Source: Tipula vernalis (taxonomy: Eukaryota; Arthropoda; Insecta; Diptera; Tipulidae). From it: DNA of 64,000 bases. Under the pieces are notes generated by a model. That model made no database searches. It saw only the letters and a list, made by a program, of their open reading frames with translations, and was not told where the DNA came from. The position numbers and the translations under genes are program-made. The stretch covers positions 257,991,368 through 258,055,367 of the forward strand of contig OY282560.1 in the NCBI GenBank assembly GCA_958295665.1, written 5' to 3'. Positions 33,340-47,400 of this stretch are shown here, piece by piece (the first letter of the stretch is position 1; the number at the start of each line of letters is the position of its first letter).

Positions 33340-34290
33340 ATTTTTGGTTCTATTTTACCAAATTTTTACTGACCCCTATGTAACGTGTATTAACTTAGTT
33401 ACCACACGATTTGTAGTAAGCTTTTATTTCAATTTGACTAGAATGATGTTGTTATGAAAATTTTATAAATTTTGGTATAAATAAACCAATTACTACAAGG
33501 AAATGAAAACAATTTTCTTAAGCGATGTTCATATAACTTGAAATTCAAACATTTATGAAAATATCTCAGAGATCATAATTAAGAATTTGTAGGGTTTTCA
33601 TTTAAAAATTTCTCAATATATTTGTTTTATATGAAAAGTTTGGTTTTTTCCTCGTTTCTAAGGCCTGTATTACATCATCATATTTACATGTCATAGGAAA
33701 GTAATAATATTTTTCTGACATAAAAAAACGAAAACAAAAATAATACAAATCATTTTTCTATATTACACTACAAGTGATATTTTTCGTCATATTAAACCAG
33801 AAATGGAGCAAAAACGGTTCTATGCTTGTACAGCAGCCATTTCGGCTATTTTAATTTTAGCGTATTTGTGATATTTTCGGTGTTTAAATTAAAATATATT
33901 TGCTTTTTTAAGATATTTACATAAATGGTATTTTCAAAGTCAACTCGTATTTATATCAAAATAAATAATAATTTATATTTCAAATTTTTTCTGAGAACAC
34001 AAACACAACGAAAATGAAACCAAAATTATTTGTATCTCCAGCCGCTGTCTAAACAAATATTATAGTATTTAGCTTCCTGAAGCTAAATATCATTAGAAAA
34101 ATACTTCATCAGAAAAATACTATTATACCTATATCCCTATTACACTATCATAAAAATATGTACATATATGTTTTCATATGACATATAATACGGGCCTAAT
34201 TCCTTTGTAAAAGCTTTGTTTTTTAGACTCTGTTTTGCTATAATCTAGATTGCTTTGATAATACCAGAACCATCTTGATGTAAATAGAGC
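33340..34290 (-). repeat. Interspersed repeat family, copy D, split by a MITE
   Basis: Reverse orientation. 33400-33661 aligns with the body of copies A-C and 34197-34290 with the head (CTTTGTAAAAGCTTTG, ATCTAGATTGCTTTGATAAT). The two parts are separated by a 535-bp MITE. Confidence 0.8.
33662..34196. mobile_element. MITE with GGCC(T/C)GTATTA ends and TAA duplication
   Basis: GGCCTGTATTACAT at the left matches GGCCCGTATTATAT read from the right. TAA flanks both sides (33659-33661 and 34197-34199). Copies A, B and C of the host repeat show the uninterrupted site (TTTCTAATTCC) with one TAA, which proves the insertion and the three-base duplication. The target type fits PIF/Harbinger. Confidence 0.9.
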
Positions 34291-34830
34291 CGGCATGTGA
34301 AAAACGAACTTAAAATAAGGAACATAGAAACACTAAAATAAAATGTATTTTCATAGAGTTTGTATGAAAAACGCGATTTCGATTGACAATAAAACATGAA
34401 TAAAAAGTTAAACCCAGTTAAATAATTTTTTCTGAAATCGGTAAAAAACAACTCAATCTTAGTCATTTCTTTCCATTTCCATTTTTCTTAGTCTTAGACA
34501 TTTGAAACACAGGTTCTCAAATTTTCCTATTTTCCAGCCATAACCAAAAGAAAATAAGGTAAATTAAATTAAAAAAACATTCTACAACAATAACAATATG
34601 TATTAAAAAGAGAAAATGTAATTTATTGATGTCATGAATTATCTAACAATCTAAATTAAAATAAATCAAAAAGAGCCAAACAGAAAAAAAAAATAAATCA
34701 ACACAATGAGTGTGAAGAAAACAAAAAATCAAAACAATCTAGCATGCTTCGCAAATTCAAAATAACAATAGAACGATATTCAAATTCAAATTTGAATGGA
34801 GGCAATGAAAGAGATGATTATTGTATTGTT
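34190..34830. repeat. Left arm of long inverted repeat
   Basis: Reverse complement of 35788-36427. All stretches compared match except one homopolymer: ten A against nine T near 34684-34693. The outermost seven bases (ACGGGCC) are the end of the adjacent MITE. The next 100 bases belong to repeat family copy D. Confidence 0.95.
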
Positions 34831-35787
34831 TATAAATTTAAAATTATGAGTTTATGACGTATATTACAAAAACAACAACATTTGAAAGTTCAAAAATACC
34901 TTATTTTTGAAGACGATTTTCACTAAGGAATAAACATTTTCATGACTCGATTTTTCAATCAAATAAATTACATGTTTCATGAACCTTTTCATATAAAAAC
35001 AAAACAAAAGCTCGTAATTCTAATAAACTAGAATTGCAAATGAAAATAATCGTTTTCCCATATAGTTTCATAGTAAAGAAAAAATTGTATGTACCTTATT
35101 TTAACCTTAGTAAAAAATACAGTCGATACTGGAGGTTCTTATTTATACAGTAGGCTCTGATAATACTCACCCGTATAAAAATTCACTTCTTGGTGAGGTG
35201 AAAATTATTTTTTTCAGTCGAATATTGCCGTGCCCTATGCCATTGTAAAAGTCTTGAAGAATGTACCAAGATTAATTTTATTTCAAGCACTTTAGTTATT
35301 AAATTTACCGTTATGGCGCAGTTGGTTGATTTACCTGTTTTATCACTGAAATATATTGTGTAGACGTGGAAGTGGTACAGTTTGTAATGTCTTCTACGAG
35401 CGATACAAAAGATCCTAAACTTTTTGACTACTTCTGTAAATATTCACCACCAAAGGTGGAAGAAAAGCAAGTGAGATGAAAAGCATCTTTTTCAGTCGAA
35501 AATAACGTTACTGTATTTATATCGTTGTAAAAGTTGTAATGTTATATTATTTTGCGTTTAGGGAAGATACGCACTATTCGTTTTTGGGTAGGATAACAAA
35601 AATATGTGGAAAATTGTTAATTATGCCACGATTGTCATCACGTCGTCTTCTGACAACTTTCAATCCAAAAACAACAAACTCAACTATACACTATCAAAGG
35701 CTTATGCCAAACATGAGTTTATTAATAAATAAGCATTCTAAACGAAAATAATCAATTGCTCGTTATTAACTTTAAATTAAATTGAAT
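34831..35787. other. Spacer of the inverted repeat
   Basis: 957 bp. The segment from about 35200 to 35540 is related to the tandem monomers at 37640-37960 (CTTGAAGAATGTACCAA, CACTTTAGTTATTAAATTTA, GTGGAAGAAAA-CAAGTGAGATG). The 70-codon frame at 35539 has no recognisable domain. Confidence 0.8.
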
Positions 35788-36427
35788 AACAATACAATAA
35801 TCATCTCTTTCATTGCCTCCATTCAAATTTGAATTTGAATATCGTTCTATTGTTATTTTGAATTTGCGAAGCATGCTAGATTGTTTTGATTTTTTGTTTT
35901 CTTCACACTCATTGTGTTGATTTATTTTTTTTTCTGTTTGGCTCTTTTTGATTTATTTTAATTTAGATTGTTAGATAATTCATGACATCAATAAATTACA
36001 TTTTCTCTTTTTAATACATATTGTTATTGTTGTAGAATGTTTTTTTAATTTAATTTACCTTATTTTCTTTTGGTTATGGCTGGAAAATAGGAAAATTTGA
36101 GAACCTGTGTTTCAAATGTCTAAGACTAAGAAAAATGGAAATGGAAAGAAATGACTAAGATTGAGTTGTTTTTTACCGATTTCAGAAAAAATTATTTAAC
36201 TGGGTTTAACTTTTTATTCATGTTTTATTGTCAATCGAAATCGCGTTTTTCATACAAACTCTATGAAAATACATTTTATTTTAGTGTTTCTATGTTCCTT
36301 ATTTTAAGTTCGTTTTTCACATGCCGGCTCTATTTACATCAAGATGGTTCTGGTATTATCAAAGCAATCTAGATTATAGCAAAACAGAGTCTAAAAAACA
36401 AAGCTTTTACAAAGGAATTAGGCCCGT
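35788..36427. repeat. Right arm of long inverted repeat
   Basis: Pairs with 34190-34830. It ends outward at AATTAGGCCCGT, so it includes the TAA and seven terminal bases of the MITE but nothing more of it. Confidence 0.95.
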
Positions 36428-37520
36428 TACGTTGTATTTACCAATTTTGATTGAAGGTCAGAGCGCACAAGTATCCACCCAAAATTGTACGTAAATAAAA
36501 TAATATAAGTCTAAGAAGATAGATCTTAAGATAGATGAGAAAAAATTGATATCCACCTCCGAAATTATGGTACAAGTTAGATATTCAATTTAAAACAAAA
36601 ATAAACACTAAATCACAGATAATAGGTGCAATAATAATAGTAATAAACAATAAAAAAAAAATTAAATAAATGGATTATGAACCATAAATAAATCACGTAA
36701 TCCCCAAGTATGTGTGGTGGACAACGATGAAAGAAGTTGTCCAAATATAACATTGGATGGGCCCCTATATTAATGCTAATGACCGTTAGTGTGCTTCCTG
36801 ACAAAAAAGCGGTGTTTAGCCTTAATGGCCTTATTGGCTTTTCGGCGATTAATTTAATCGCCATGCTACGTGTAACGTATGTATGGTGTAGGTGAATTTT
36901 TGTATCCACCGGGATATCACAACCACGTGTTATGCTAACATTATCGAAATCGTTGTAACAAACTACAAAAGAAATAAATGATAATCGCAAGAATGGGTTG
37001 TGACCCAGTAATAAAAAAATTATCATCTTTTACCAAGTTAATAGCGATAAATAATATATGTATATTGAACTCCAACTATAAATAACTTATAGTACAAAAA
37101 TGAGTACAAATCTTTAATAAAAAAAAAATTGCCGCACTAATATCATTGTTTAACCCTAATCCAACCAAGTTTACCTTTTTGGCTCATTTGATAAATGCAT
37201 CGATTATCAAAATAATGTTAATTTAGGAATAAACTTGTATTTATTTTATTTTGAAACATTTCCATACAACGTACTTGGCATTCTTTATAAAAATTAAGTA
37301 AATTATTTGATTAGAATTTGAATTCACTGACACAACAAAAATATGTTGGTTCGATTACGGTTAAAAACAAATGATTTTTGTTTATATTTGTGATGCAACG
37401 TGTAATTGTTAAATTGTAAAAATATGTTTATTTATTTTGTTGTTTAATGTTGTATTACTTATTATTATTAGTTATTATTAATAGAGCAACGTCTGTTTTG
37501 TCAAAATCTAGCAGTTTTAT
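36428..37520. other. AT-rich DNA, no gene recognised
   Basis: No supported gene. A 137-codon minus-strand frame (36613-37026) is hydrophobic and AT-driven, with poly-Y/F runs and no recognisable domain. Confidence 0.45.
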
Positions 37521-37525
37521 TTAAA

Positions 37526-37622
37526 TTGAGGTTATGTTTTACTACTGTCACAAAAATTTGCGTTCTATTGAATATCTACTCACAAGTACTTGGCAGTAGC
37601 AAACTGTTTCCAATGGAACACA
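37526..37622 (+). repeat. Fragment of the GTGTTCCATTGG element
   Basis: GAGGTTATGTTTTACTACTG through TTTCCAATGGAACACAG matches the right 100 bp of the element at 19948-20361. The left part is missing. Confidence 0.75.
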
Positions 37623-37629
37623 GTGAATG

Positions 37630-38640
37630 TTAAACGGTATGCCACCTAAATTATAGATTGAAGTAATGTTGGTACCTTACAAGGTCTTGAAGAATGTACC
37701 AATATTAATTCTATTTCTAGCACTTTAGTTATTAAATTTACCGTTAAGTCGCAGTTGGTTGACTCACCAGTTTGATCACTTGCATATATTGTGTATACAT
37801 GGAAGTGAAACAGGTGTAATCGTCTTCCTCGAACGATACATAATTTCCTAAACATTTTGACTACTTTTGTAAATATTCATTAATAGAGGTGGAAGAAAAC
37901 CAAGTGAGATGGAAAGCAATTTTTCAGTCTAAAATAACTTTACTGTAAGTATGTATTTCGTTGTGAAGGACTTGAAGAATGTGACAATTTTATTTCAAGC
38001 AATTTAGTTATCAAATTCATCATTATAGCTTTGGCGGTAGATAAACGGTTTTGTCACTTTGGGAACTATATTTATTCGGAACTATTGGAAATGTTTTGAT
38101 CTAGCGACTCAAGAATATTCTAAACTTTATCTTACCTTTGATGTGGTCAAAATAAAATTTTTCTATAGCATATTGTTGTGTCTTGAAAAACGCGACAACT
38201 TTAGCTATTGATCGATTTGTAAATTTTCGTATGTTTTGCGACTTTCAGATATAATTTATAGACTTGGAATATCCTAAAGACGGAAAAAATCCTGAAACTA
38301 ACTTTTCTCTTAAATATGGCCAAAGATCGTTGTAAATCAAGATGTTGAACAATCTACTTTAGATGTTTTAATTGTTAATCAAGATGGGTGCAAACCACGC
38401 AATTAAACTTTCCACGAGGAATTGGTTGGCATAAAATTTATCGCAATCTTATTCACCAAACGTAACGTATACAAATTTCTTAAGGTGATAAAGAGTTTTT
38501 TCTTTTAAACTAGTTCTTTTAGTGTTATAACGCTATTGGTATATTATATGTTTGTAACTAATTTTCAGATATCGTAGGGACTTGGAAAAATTCCCTTGGA
38601 GACATATTAACCTAACAGTAAATGACACTGCAACTTCGGG
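37630..38640. repeat. Very diverged tandem repeat, units about 220-290 bp
   Basis: CTTGAAGAATGT at 37687 and 37974, and CTTGAAAAACGC at 38195, are each followed by an (A)ATTTTA--T-AA-C-ATTTAG-TAT(T/C)A-AT-like stretch and later by AAACTTT and a GTGG-or TATGG-containing end. The first unit is clearly related to 35200-35540. Confidence 0.6.
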
Positions 38641-41600
38641 ACTTTACAGCGAAGCGGCCCGAGGCAGATCCCTTTGTAAAATAATAATTTGGTTAAATTA
38701 TTTATTTAGTCTTTGATTTAATTACTTATATAGTCACTGACTTAATTAGATGACCAATCAATTGACCACTGCCTAGGAGCTCTTCGGCTATATTTTTATT
38801 TGTGATTTATTTTTACATTAAACCAGGCCACAAACAAATATTTTATATTTAAACGAATAATATTAAAAAAAAAACAATTATATATTCAAAAACACATACT
38901 CACATTTTCTACAAATCTTAGCACAAAATATTTATTGGATGTTGTTCTCTTTTTTCATCACCAAAATGTGATAATTATGATGATATTTAGTCGTCACCTT
39001 TTTTCTGGAATCTCACCGCAGGTTTTCATATAAATATTTTGCGAGTTGAAAGTGAACTTGGTGTCGATTTAATATTTTATTCACAATCAGTTTGTATCAT
39101 GCAGCATTTCCAACCTCTTAAAGCTTAGAAAGTGAGCGATTTACTTAGATACACTTCAAGCAGTTGGTAATAGTAAAAAAGGGGTTAGTAATGAGGCGTA
39201 ATCGGTCAGTAATGAAAGCATTACTAATCCGTAGGAGCGCTACTATCGATGTATAGTAGATTGCAAAAAATTTTAATTGTGCAGCTTCTACTAAGTGTTA
39301 ATATTTTGCTAAACTAAACGATAATATTATAGAGATAGGCTTCTATTGACTTGAGGCTACGCCTCTCGGTAAACTAAAGTTCTCTCGACAGAAATAGAAT
39401 ACTTTCCGCCTAGGTATGTAATCTACCATTACCTATTTTAAAGAGTTATATTGCAAATATATTACATACATATTTTAACTATTACATATACCTTAATTGT
39501 TAAACTCATTTGAGTTACCTTTAAAGGTGTTAAATCCCTGACCATTACAAATCATTTTTCGCGCTCAAACTCCTAAATTAGTTTGTAGTGACAATATATC
39601 GATCAACAAATTTCCCTTTTCATTATGTTTCATTTTCCTTTTTCGTCTACTCAAATATATGTAAATGTATAGGTGCGTTCATGTATGTAGATAGTTATAC
39701 AGGTGTTGATACCCAACCATCTAATATTAGAAGATTACACATTTTCATTTTCAGTTCGGTATTTTCGTTATATAATTCCTTCATATACAATAATACTTAC
39801 TCGTACATACATTGATAATGTTTTAAAAAAGCAAACATAATACCAACTAAACTAAAATAGGCTAGGTACTTCACTAATGTGATTAACGAATATAAAAAAT
39901 AAAAAATAAAAAATAAAAATGAAAAAATCTACCATTAAAACGACATATCCGATTTACAGTCAGTTTTCAATTAGATATTCATCCAAAAAGTTTACACAAA
40001 TAATAATCCGCGTTTTTACCTCGAAGGATCAAATGAAGAAATTATTGTGAATTTTTTTATGAAAATATTATTTATAAACTATTTTGTTGAATTATTACTT
40101 AGATATCTACATGTAGTGTCATAGTTTTGTGTCGTAATATTTATAACAAAATATAATGTTAGTTGGGTTAATCACTAAAACAGAATAAAAAAATAAAAAT
40201 AGTTCTGGGTATTTACACCCCAAAATAAAAAGCTCAATAAATTCTTTTGGGTTAGAATAGAATAACAACAGAAAAAATAGCATAAGGTAATTTTGCAGAG
40301 CAGACTGAGCTAAACGCTAATTCCAAATAAAATTTTTTTTATGAGTAATGTTAATTGTTTGAAATTTATGGTGGTAGTATTGTGAAATTACAAAGCCTAC
40401 AATAATAGTTTCGTCCGAATGCGAACAATATGAGTTAATAATTATTGGTTCCAATTATAGTGTAAATAAATATACAGTGGCGTTAGAATTTCATTTTATT
40501 CTGTTTAAACATAAATAGTTAATACGTATGTGTAATGAATAATTACTTTGAATTTATTTATGGCAAAATTAAAGGTGTGTCACTTTGTCGGTGTGGAACT
40601 AATTAAATAGGGGTAATGTATACAACATACATGGACTTTTTGAAATATGTAAATTCATGTTTGTGCACCGTTAATTATAGATCAAATGATATATAATTAC
40701 ATGTTGTTAACTGAAAATCGATATAAACATTGTACTTTGGTAAAAAGGAGGAAACTCTACCTATATAACTCATCTATATATAAAATATTTCACCACCTGT
40801 TTTCACTTTATATTTTGCATATGTTCAAATATTACGGCAATTACCAAGTATTTTTGAAAAATTTCGAAGCCTTGCTCAGAATTTAATTTACGTGAACTAT
40901 ACATTCTTATATTTGGACATGCTAAAAATCACATTATTTCTTGTCGACTTTTCATGCCATTTTATAACAAAAATTATCTAAACTAAATAACTTATCTTGA
41001 ATTTTACCTAGCAGTGTCAACAATACTTAAATGCTTTAATTTCTCGATTTGGTGCCATCCGCAGATACCCTATTTGATTTTAGGAAGGCAGCATTAACAC
41101 ATAGAATTTCAAATATTATAACAGACAGCTCGTTTTTTTTGGAAAATTGACCTAGGCCACTTTCAAAATAAACGGCTCATATGTATACTAATTTAAATTC
41201 TTTCTAAACGTAAGGCATTTCCAATTTAAATCAATTTAGTGAAAAGAAATTTAATAAACTGCCTTTGGTCCAATGTGGCTATCCAGCAAAAATTTATTTT
41301 CAACAAATACAGTACATACGTATTTTAGCCATTGTGGAGTTAGGTTTGCCAGTGTTATTTAAAAATTGGGATGACGACGTGGTGTAATAACAACTTTGGA
41401 ACCTAATTTGATGATCCAGTATACATTTTCTTTATGTAAGGTAGCAGTTAGACAAAATAACCAAAATGGATTTGTATAACACTTAAATACCGAGATGACG
41501 AAATGTTTGTGAGAATTTTTGCTTGACCTAGTACATTATGTTTGATGAAAACCCACTGAAAGAATGATCGTATATATAAATTTCCATCAAATCAGTCCAC

Positions 41601-42530
41601 ACAGAAAATGTGGATTTTGGATGTCAATTTTTTGGAAAATAAGGTTTCCAGTACAATTGCTCACGGACTTAACAACAGATCATATGAACACCAGTAAATT
41701 ATTTAGAAAGTTTAGTCGTACATCACGATTGTGAATTTCAAATTTCAGTAAAATGGTGCCAAAAATACACAAGAACGATACAAACTACAGAGACTCTATA
41801 CTATCGAAGTTGATTGAACATAAGACATAACATAAGCTTATGATTTTTAGGTTCTAAAAAATTAAAAATATATGGTATGCTCAATTTTTGAAAAGAAAAC
41901 CAAAACTAGAACTTTTCAAAAGAGGATTTCCATTCACTTATTAAAAAAAGGAAGTTGGACAAACTAACTCTCCTGACTTTGCTCTGAATTTACGATTTTA
42001 GTTGTTAAGCGAGCGAAATCTTCGGATATGAAAAGTTTGACAGAGAAAAGAATGACCCAAAAATTAGTTGGCAATATTGAAGCGCTGAGGCCTTATTCTC
42101 GAATTCCACATCTATTTTTCACATGTGGACATCTATTAGAATTCCCTTAATAATTAATCCCTTAATCTTGGTATTTCTCTAAGTATATTCCACATGAAAC
42201 CAAATACCCTATTCTTGAATCATTCGGCATTTTTTATTCACCACTCTGAAATTGTGTCAAATTTCTAAGTGCGTTGAATTTATTTTTGATAATTGTTTGT
42301 GTTTGGTTTAACAGCGATATAAAATTTACAAAATTTTGTTTATTTTGACCATGGTTTGTTGTATTGCTTTGATAAAATTTTTGGTTTAAGTTGTTTTGGC
42401 TGTTTTAGAATTATCCTAAGCAAGAACAATAATTTTATTTATTTGTTTTATGTGTTGTACGTTATTGGTTTTGTTTTAGCTAAAACATGTTTTGTTGCAA
42501 TTTTGTTAATTTATCAAAGCAGCAATTGTC
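38641..42530. other. Gene-free AT-rich stretch
   Basis: No gene, RNA or bounded transposon was recognised. A small GAGGC-TAC-GCCTC hairpin lies near 39351. Short open frames are unsupported. Confidence 0.45.
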
Positions 42531-42535
42531 AATAA

Positions 42536-42583
42536 GGTTAACTATATGTCAGTCCATTTCAGGTTAACTATATGTCAGTCCAG
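42536..42583. repeat. Two-copy direct repeat of about 24 bp
   Basis: AGGTTAACTATATGTCAGTC occurs twice, 26 bases apart. Confidence 0.85.
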
Positions 42584-42599
42584 ACCAGGCAATATGTGA

Positions 42600-44411
42600 A
42601 CTGTTGATTCTTTTCTTGTGCTCGCCTCCATTCTGCACTTTCTAAATGTTTGGTATTGATTTGCATGTCTATTTTTTTAAGTTAAGAATTCAATTGATCA
42701 TTTTTCACTTGTAGTAAGTTAATGTTATCGCGATCAATCTACATCTCAAATATCCATATCGGTTGATATTTATGTAATTAAAATGACCGCTGGGCTTGAA
42801 GATCGGTCCAGTTCCGTTCGGATGTTTTCGGTTGGAGGATGTCTTTGTCTGTACGATTGCCTTTCGTCAAATCAAGTTTATGGAATAAGTGATTTTAATG
42901 TAATTTTTGAACCCTTTCGGACTCTCTGTTTCTGCCAGGACTTATTAGCGAGAGTCAGGCATCTAAAATAGTCGCAGAATCGCCTAGCCGGTAAGTCGAT
43001 TTCTTCGTCTGCAAATTCGTACGAATATTTTGCGTTTCATTACATTTATTGGTGTGGAACTTAAAAGCGATTAGTTTATTACAGTTTTTGTAGATATCGT
43101 TTCTGAACGATTTGCTCCCCATAGAATTGAAATACAAAGATGTAGTTCTACGTCAAAACAAAAATAAAGCAAAGAGAACCGAACATAGAGAATAAAGGAC
43201 TAAACTGTTTTAACTTTTCCCGAGCGCAAGTTTTTCAGGTCAAATTGAACATCGTGTCATCTTGGAAAAAATTCTGCATTGTTTGAGATTCCCGTATTCT
43301 CATTCACTTCATAGATGATGCTAGAATTTCGCTAAATAATACCATAACCGAACTAGTGTCTGCACTCTGTGTGATGAACAGTAGCATTATAACGTTATAA
43401 TTAACGTTTTTTGGTTACGTACCTGTAACCGTTGAGCCACGCATTTACAAAAGCCCACAGTGTTCGTAAACGTTTGCAAACACCAATTTTGTTTGCTGCT
43501 GAGACACAACCATGAGCACACAACAAATGGTTGGGAACATAAGCGAGCATTTGCCAGAGTTTCAAACCATATTGTTACATGAAAGAGAATTCCTTCTTTA
43601 TGCATTCTGCAATTATTTGGAGGATACGAGTTTTTTGTTTATTATGACCAAGCAACTCGACCAATAGAGAGAGTCTCTGTAGTTTGCATCGTTCTTGCGT
43701 ATTTTTGAGTCCATTTTCGAAATTTAAAATTTTCATTTCTGTGCGGATTTGATATACAAGTACAATTTTCCCCTGACTTGTACGAAAAGCACCTTTGTAG
43801 TACTGCTTTAACCAAAATTACACATTGGGTAAAGGTTAAACCAAAGATTACATAACACCAAGAGCGACGAAGCCGAATAAAAAATATAATCACATTTACC
43901 ACCAATAAATAATTATTTTATGTTTTTCCAAACAGTTACAACAAAAAATATTTTAATTAACCGTTTCTACCTTCAATTTCGTTCATCGCTTTATTTCTTA
44001 AGTTGAGTAAACGTTACTAGCTCTTGATTATTCTTTTCTAGCCATTTGAAAATTTTAAAATCATGCGTTATGCCGCTCAATCTTTGTGTTAATCACAAAA
44101 TCGATAACGTTAAATATTTAAAACCGATGTTTAAAAAAAGGCAAATAGGTTTAAAATATATACTAGATTAGTATTACATTTAATCTGATTATACATGTCA
44201 CACCATGGCACGAATTACAGCGTTAATACGCTATAAACCTTGAAAATATTGTCTACTAGACTAATATTACTTTGAAAATTAGGACAATTTAAAACCTTAG
44301 ACTGAAATCAACCCTAATACCTTTTACATTTTTCATTTCACAACCATATTTCAAGAGTTTTGAGAGGAAATCAGTCAAGGTGAATGCGATTTGCAAAAGA
44401 AACTCGGAAAA
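42600..44411 (+). other. Region upstream of trp
   Basis: This should contain the trp promoter and 5' UTR, but I cannot point to a TATA box, initiator or 5' exon with confidence. The sequence just before the start codon (GGAAAAATGA) has A at -3, a favourable insect start context. Three short open frames here are unsupported. Confidence 0.4.
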
Positions 44412-47400
44412 ATGACAATTTCAGAATCAAAACAAGATTTAACAGCGGACACCGAGAATCTTGATGAGGAACAAGGTGATTGTTTTGGTGTAATGGAGGA
44501 TGATGACACGCTAGAAATTCCTGATATTATTTTAACGGCGACGGAAAAAAAATTTCTACTATCTGCCGAACGTGGTGATTGTGGCACAGTCCGAAGGTAT
44601 TATTTATATATAAAATCGATTCGGTATAAAACTTGAAATTTTATGGTTTCTTTTTTGATTTTTATAGCATAATTGAAGAACAAAAAAATAATATCGAGGA
44701 ATTCAATATAAACTGTGTTGACCCATTAAATCGGACTGCCCTAATATCGGCCATCGAAAATGAGAATATAGAGTTGATAAAATTATTGCTCGAGGCGGGC
44801 ATTAAAGTTAAAGATGCTCTGTTACATGCGATTAAAGAGGAATATGTGGAAGCGGTGGAAACACTAATCAAGTGGGAAGAACAATATCATGTAAAAGGTG
44901 AACCATATGTGAGTATTATTACGCATAAATGCTTCTATCATGTTGTACAATAGACAAACAATAACCAATTTTAATTGAAGAGTTGGGAGGTCGTTGACCG
45001 CGCATCATCTACATTTACACCCGATATAACCCCGCTAATATTAGCAGCACATCGTAATCACTACGAAATCTTAAAACTCTTGTTAGACCGTGGTGCCACT
45101 TTGCCAATGCCTCATGATGTAAGGTAACTTTATAAATAAATCATTTGGAATTGTCTTTATATTTTCAAGATAAATAAAGTCTTAAGAATAATATTTATTT
45201 TAAGTTAAATAAATTTTATCGATACTTTAAATATTTGCATATCGTTTCTATAAATATACTATGTAAAGACTTTAATTTAAAAGACAAGACGGTTTATTTT
45301 CTTTTTCTTTTCAACTAAAACGTTTTACTTAAGATGTGGCTGCGATGATTGTGTACGATCAAGTGACATGGACTCATTGCGTCATTCACAAGCGAGAATA
45401 AATGCATATAAAGCGCTATCGGCAAGTTCGTTAATATCGCTGAGTTCGAGAGATCCAATATTAACCGCGTTCGAATTATCGTGGGAGTTGAGACGATTGA
45501 GTCGAATGGAAACGGAATTTCGGCTTGAGTATAATGTAAGTATCTTTCATTATAAGGAATGTTTATGAAAAAAATGAATTATTAACAGTTTTAAAAGTTA
45601 ATAAAAGTGTTTTGCAATTATTATTAATCTAAATATTAAACCGTCAAACATAAATACTTTCCACAAATAATTCCAATAGGATCAACCTTTTTGAATAAGT
45701 GTCCAGTGTTGTCCAATTGTTGTTTACTTGATTAGTAAAGAATTCAAAACCTTTAATTCCTTAAAAATTCACATTTACTTTGATTTACAGGAAATGCGAA
45801 AACACTGCCAAGAATTTGCAACCGCCCTGTTAGATCATGCCCGAACCTCATTAGAATTAGGCATCATGTTAAATTATAACCCAAATCCAAAAGAAGACAA
45901 TTGGGAACCGGGCCAACGACAAACCTTGGAACGTCTTAAATTAGCCATCAAATATAAACAAAAGATGGTAAGCCAATAACTATCTTTGTACTCTAATGTA
46001 ACTGACCCTAAGGATTTTTATATTTAGTTCGTAGCCCATCCAAATGTTCAACAGCTATTAGCCTCTATATGGTATGAAGGGTTACCAGGATTTCGAAGGA
46101 AGGGATTTATGGGGCAAATTATGCAAGTAGCCAAATTTGGAATGATGTTTCCTATTTTCTCGTTCATTTACATGATAGCACCGCACTCAACGCTAGGAAA
46201 GTTTATGAAGAAACCATTCGTAAAATTTATTTGTCATTCGTCTAGCTATGCGTTTTTCTTAAGTATGGTCTGGCGTCATTCAGTAGTTTAGTTGTACTTA
46301 ATAAGATTTTCTATTTTTAAATTTTTTCAGTGCTGCTAGGTGCTGCATCACAACGACTCGAACATGTGGTTCTGGATTGGATCGGTATACCGTGGATGTT
46401 AGAATTTTTAGCTCGCCAGAAAAAATTTGAACGTGGATCATTGCCTGGATTCACCGAGTTTTTTGTACTGGTTTATGTGCTCAGTTTAATTTGGCATGAA
46501 ATTCGTTCTTTGTGGATGGGTGGGCTGGTCGATTATATAAATGATCTATGGAATATTGTTGACTTCATATCGAATTTCTTTTATGTCATGTGGATTGCAT
46601 TACGATTTGCTTCGTGGTACATCGTGCAGCGAGATGCACGAGCAGGGTTAAATCCGTGGATACCACGTGAAAGTTGGGATGAATATGATCCAATGCTTTT
46701 GTCGGAGGGCGCGTTTGCGGCAGGAATGATATTTTCATTTCTTAAATTAGTTCATATATTTTCCATAAATCCACATTTGGGGCCGTTACAAGTTTCACTT
46801 GGCCGAATGATTATTGATATTATTAAGTTCTTCTTCATTTATACTCTAGTATTATTTGCATTCGGCTGTGGCTTAAACCAGTTAATGTGGTATTATGCGG
46901 ACTTGGAAAGAGGTAAATGTTATCATATAGCTTCGGACCCGGATCTGCCGGATTTTGATAACCATGAAAAGTCTTGTGCAGTTTGGAGACGTTTTGCAAA
47001 GTAAAGTGCCATTTTGTAGGAAGAATCTCTTAAAAATAATAACATTTATAATTTTAGCTTGTTTGAAACATCACAATCGCTGTTCTGGGCATCATTTGGT
47101 TTAGTCGATATGCTCGCATTCGAATTACAAGGCATCAAAAGTTTCACCCGTTTCTGGGCTCTACTAATGTTTGGATCGTACAGTGTAATCAATATTATCG
47201 TCTTGCTAAACATGTTGATTGCCATGATGAGTAATTCATATCAAATCATATCAGAACGTTCCGATGTCGAATGGAAATTTGCCCGATCCCAATTATGGAT
47301 GAGTTATTTTGAAGACGGAGATACTGTACCGCCACCGTTTAACATTCTACCGACCATGAAAATATTTTGTAGACTATTTGGCTGCCGAAAATGCGGTCAC

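Noticed and set aside
34245..34466. Identical 73-codon frames on the two inverted-repeat arms
   Set aside because: Identity is due to the arms being the same DNA. The protein is hydrophobic and AT-driven with no domain.
36613..37026. 137-codon minus-strand frame as a membrane protein
   Set aside because: Hydrophobicity comes from AT-rich composition. It ends in tyrosine runs and has no recognised family or splice context.
44391..44411. Earlier in-frame start of trp at a TTG
   Set aside because: Non-AUG start with no support. The ATG at 44412 has a good context and gives a normal N-terminus.
46109..46291. Stop codon after [15 protein letters not shown] in trp exon 6, as if the gene were truncated
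   Set aside because: A GT donor at 46263 and AG acceptor at 46330 restore the expected FFLMLLGAA junction in phase, so the stop lies in an intron.
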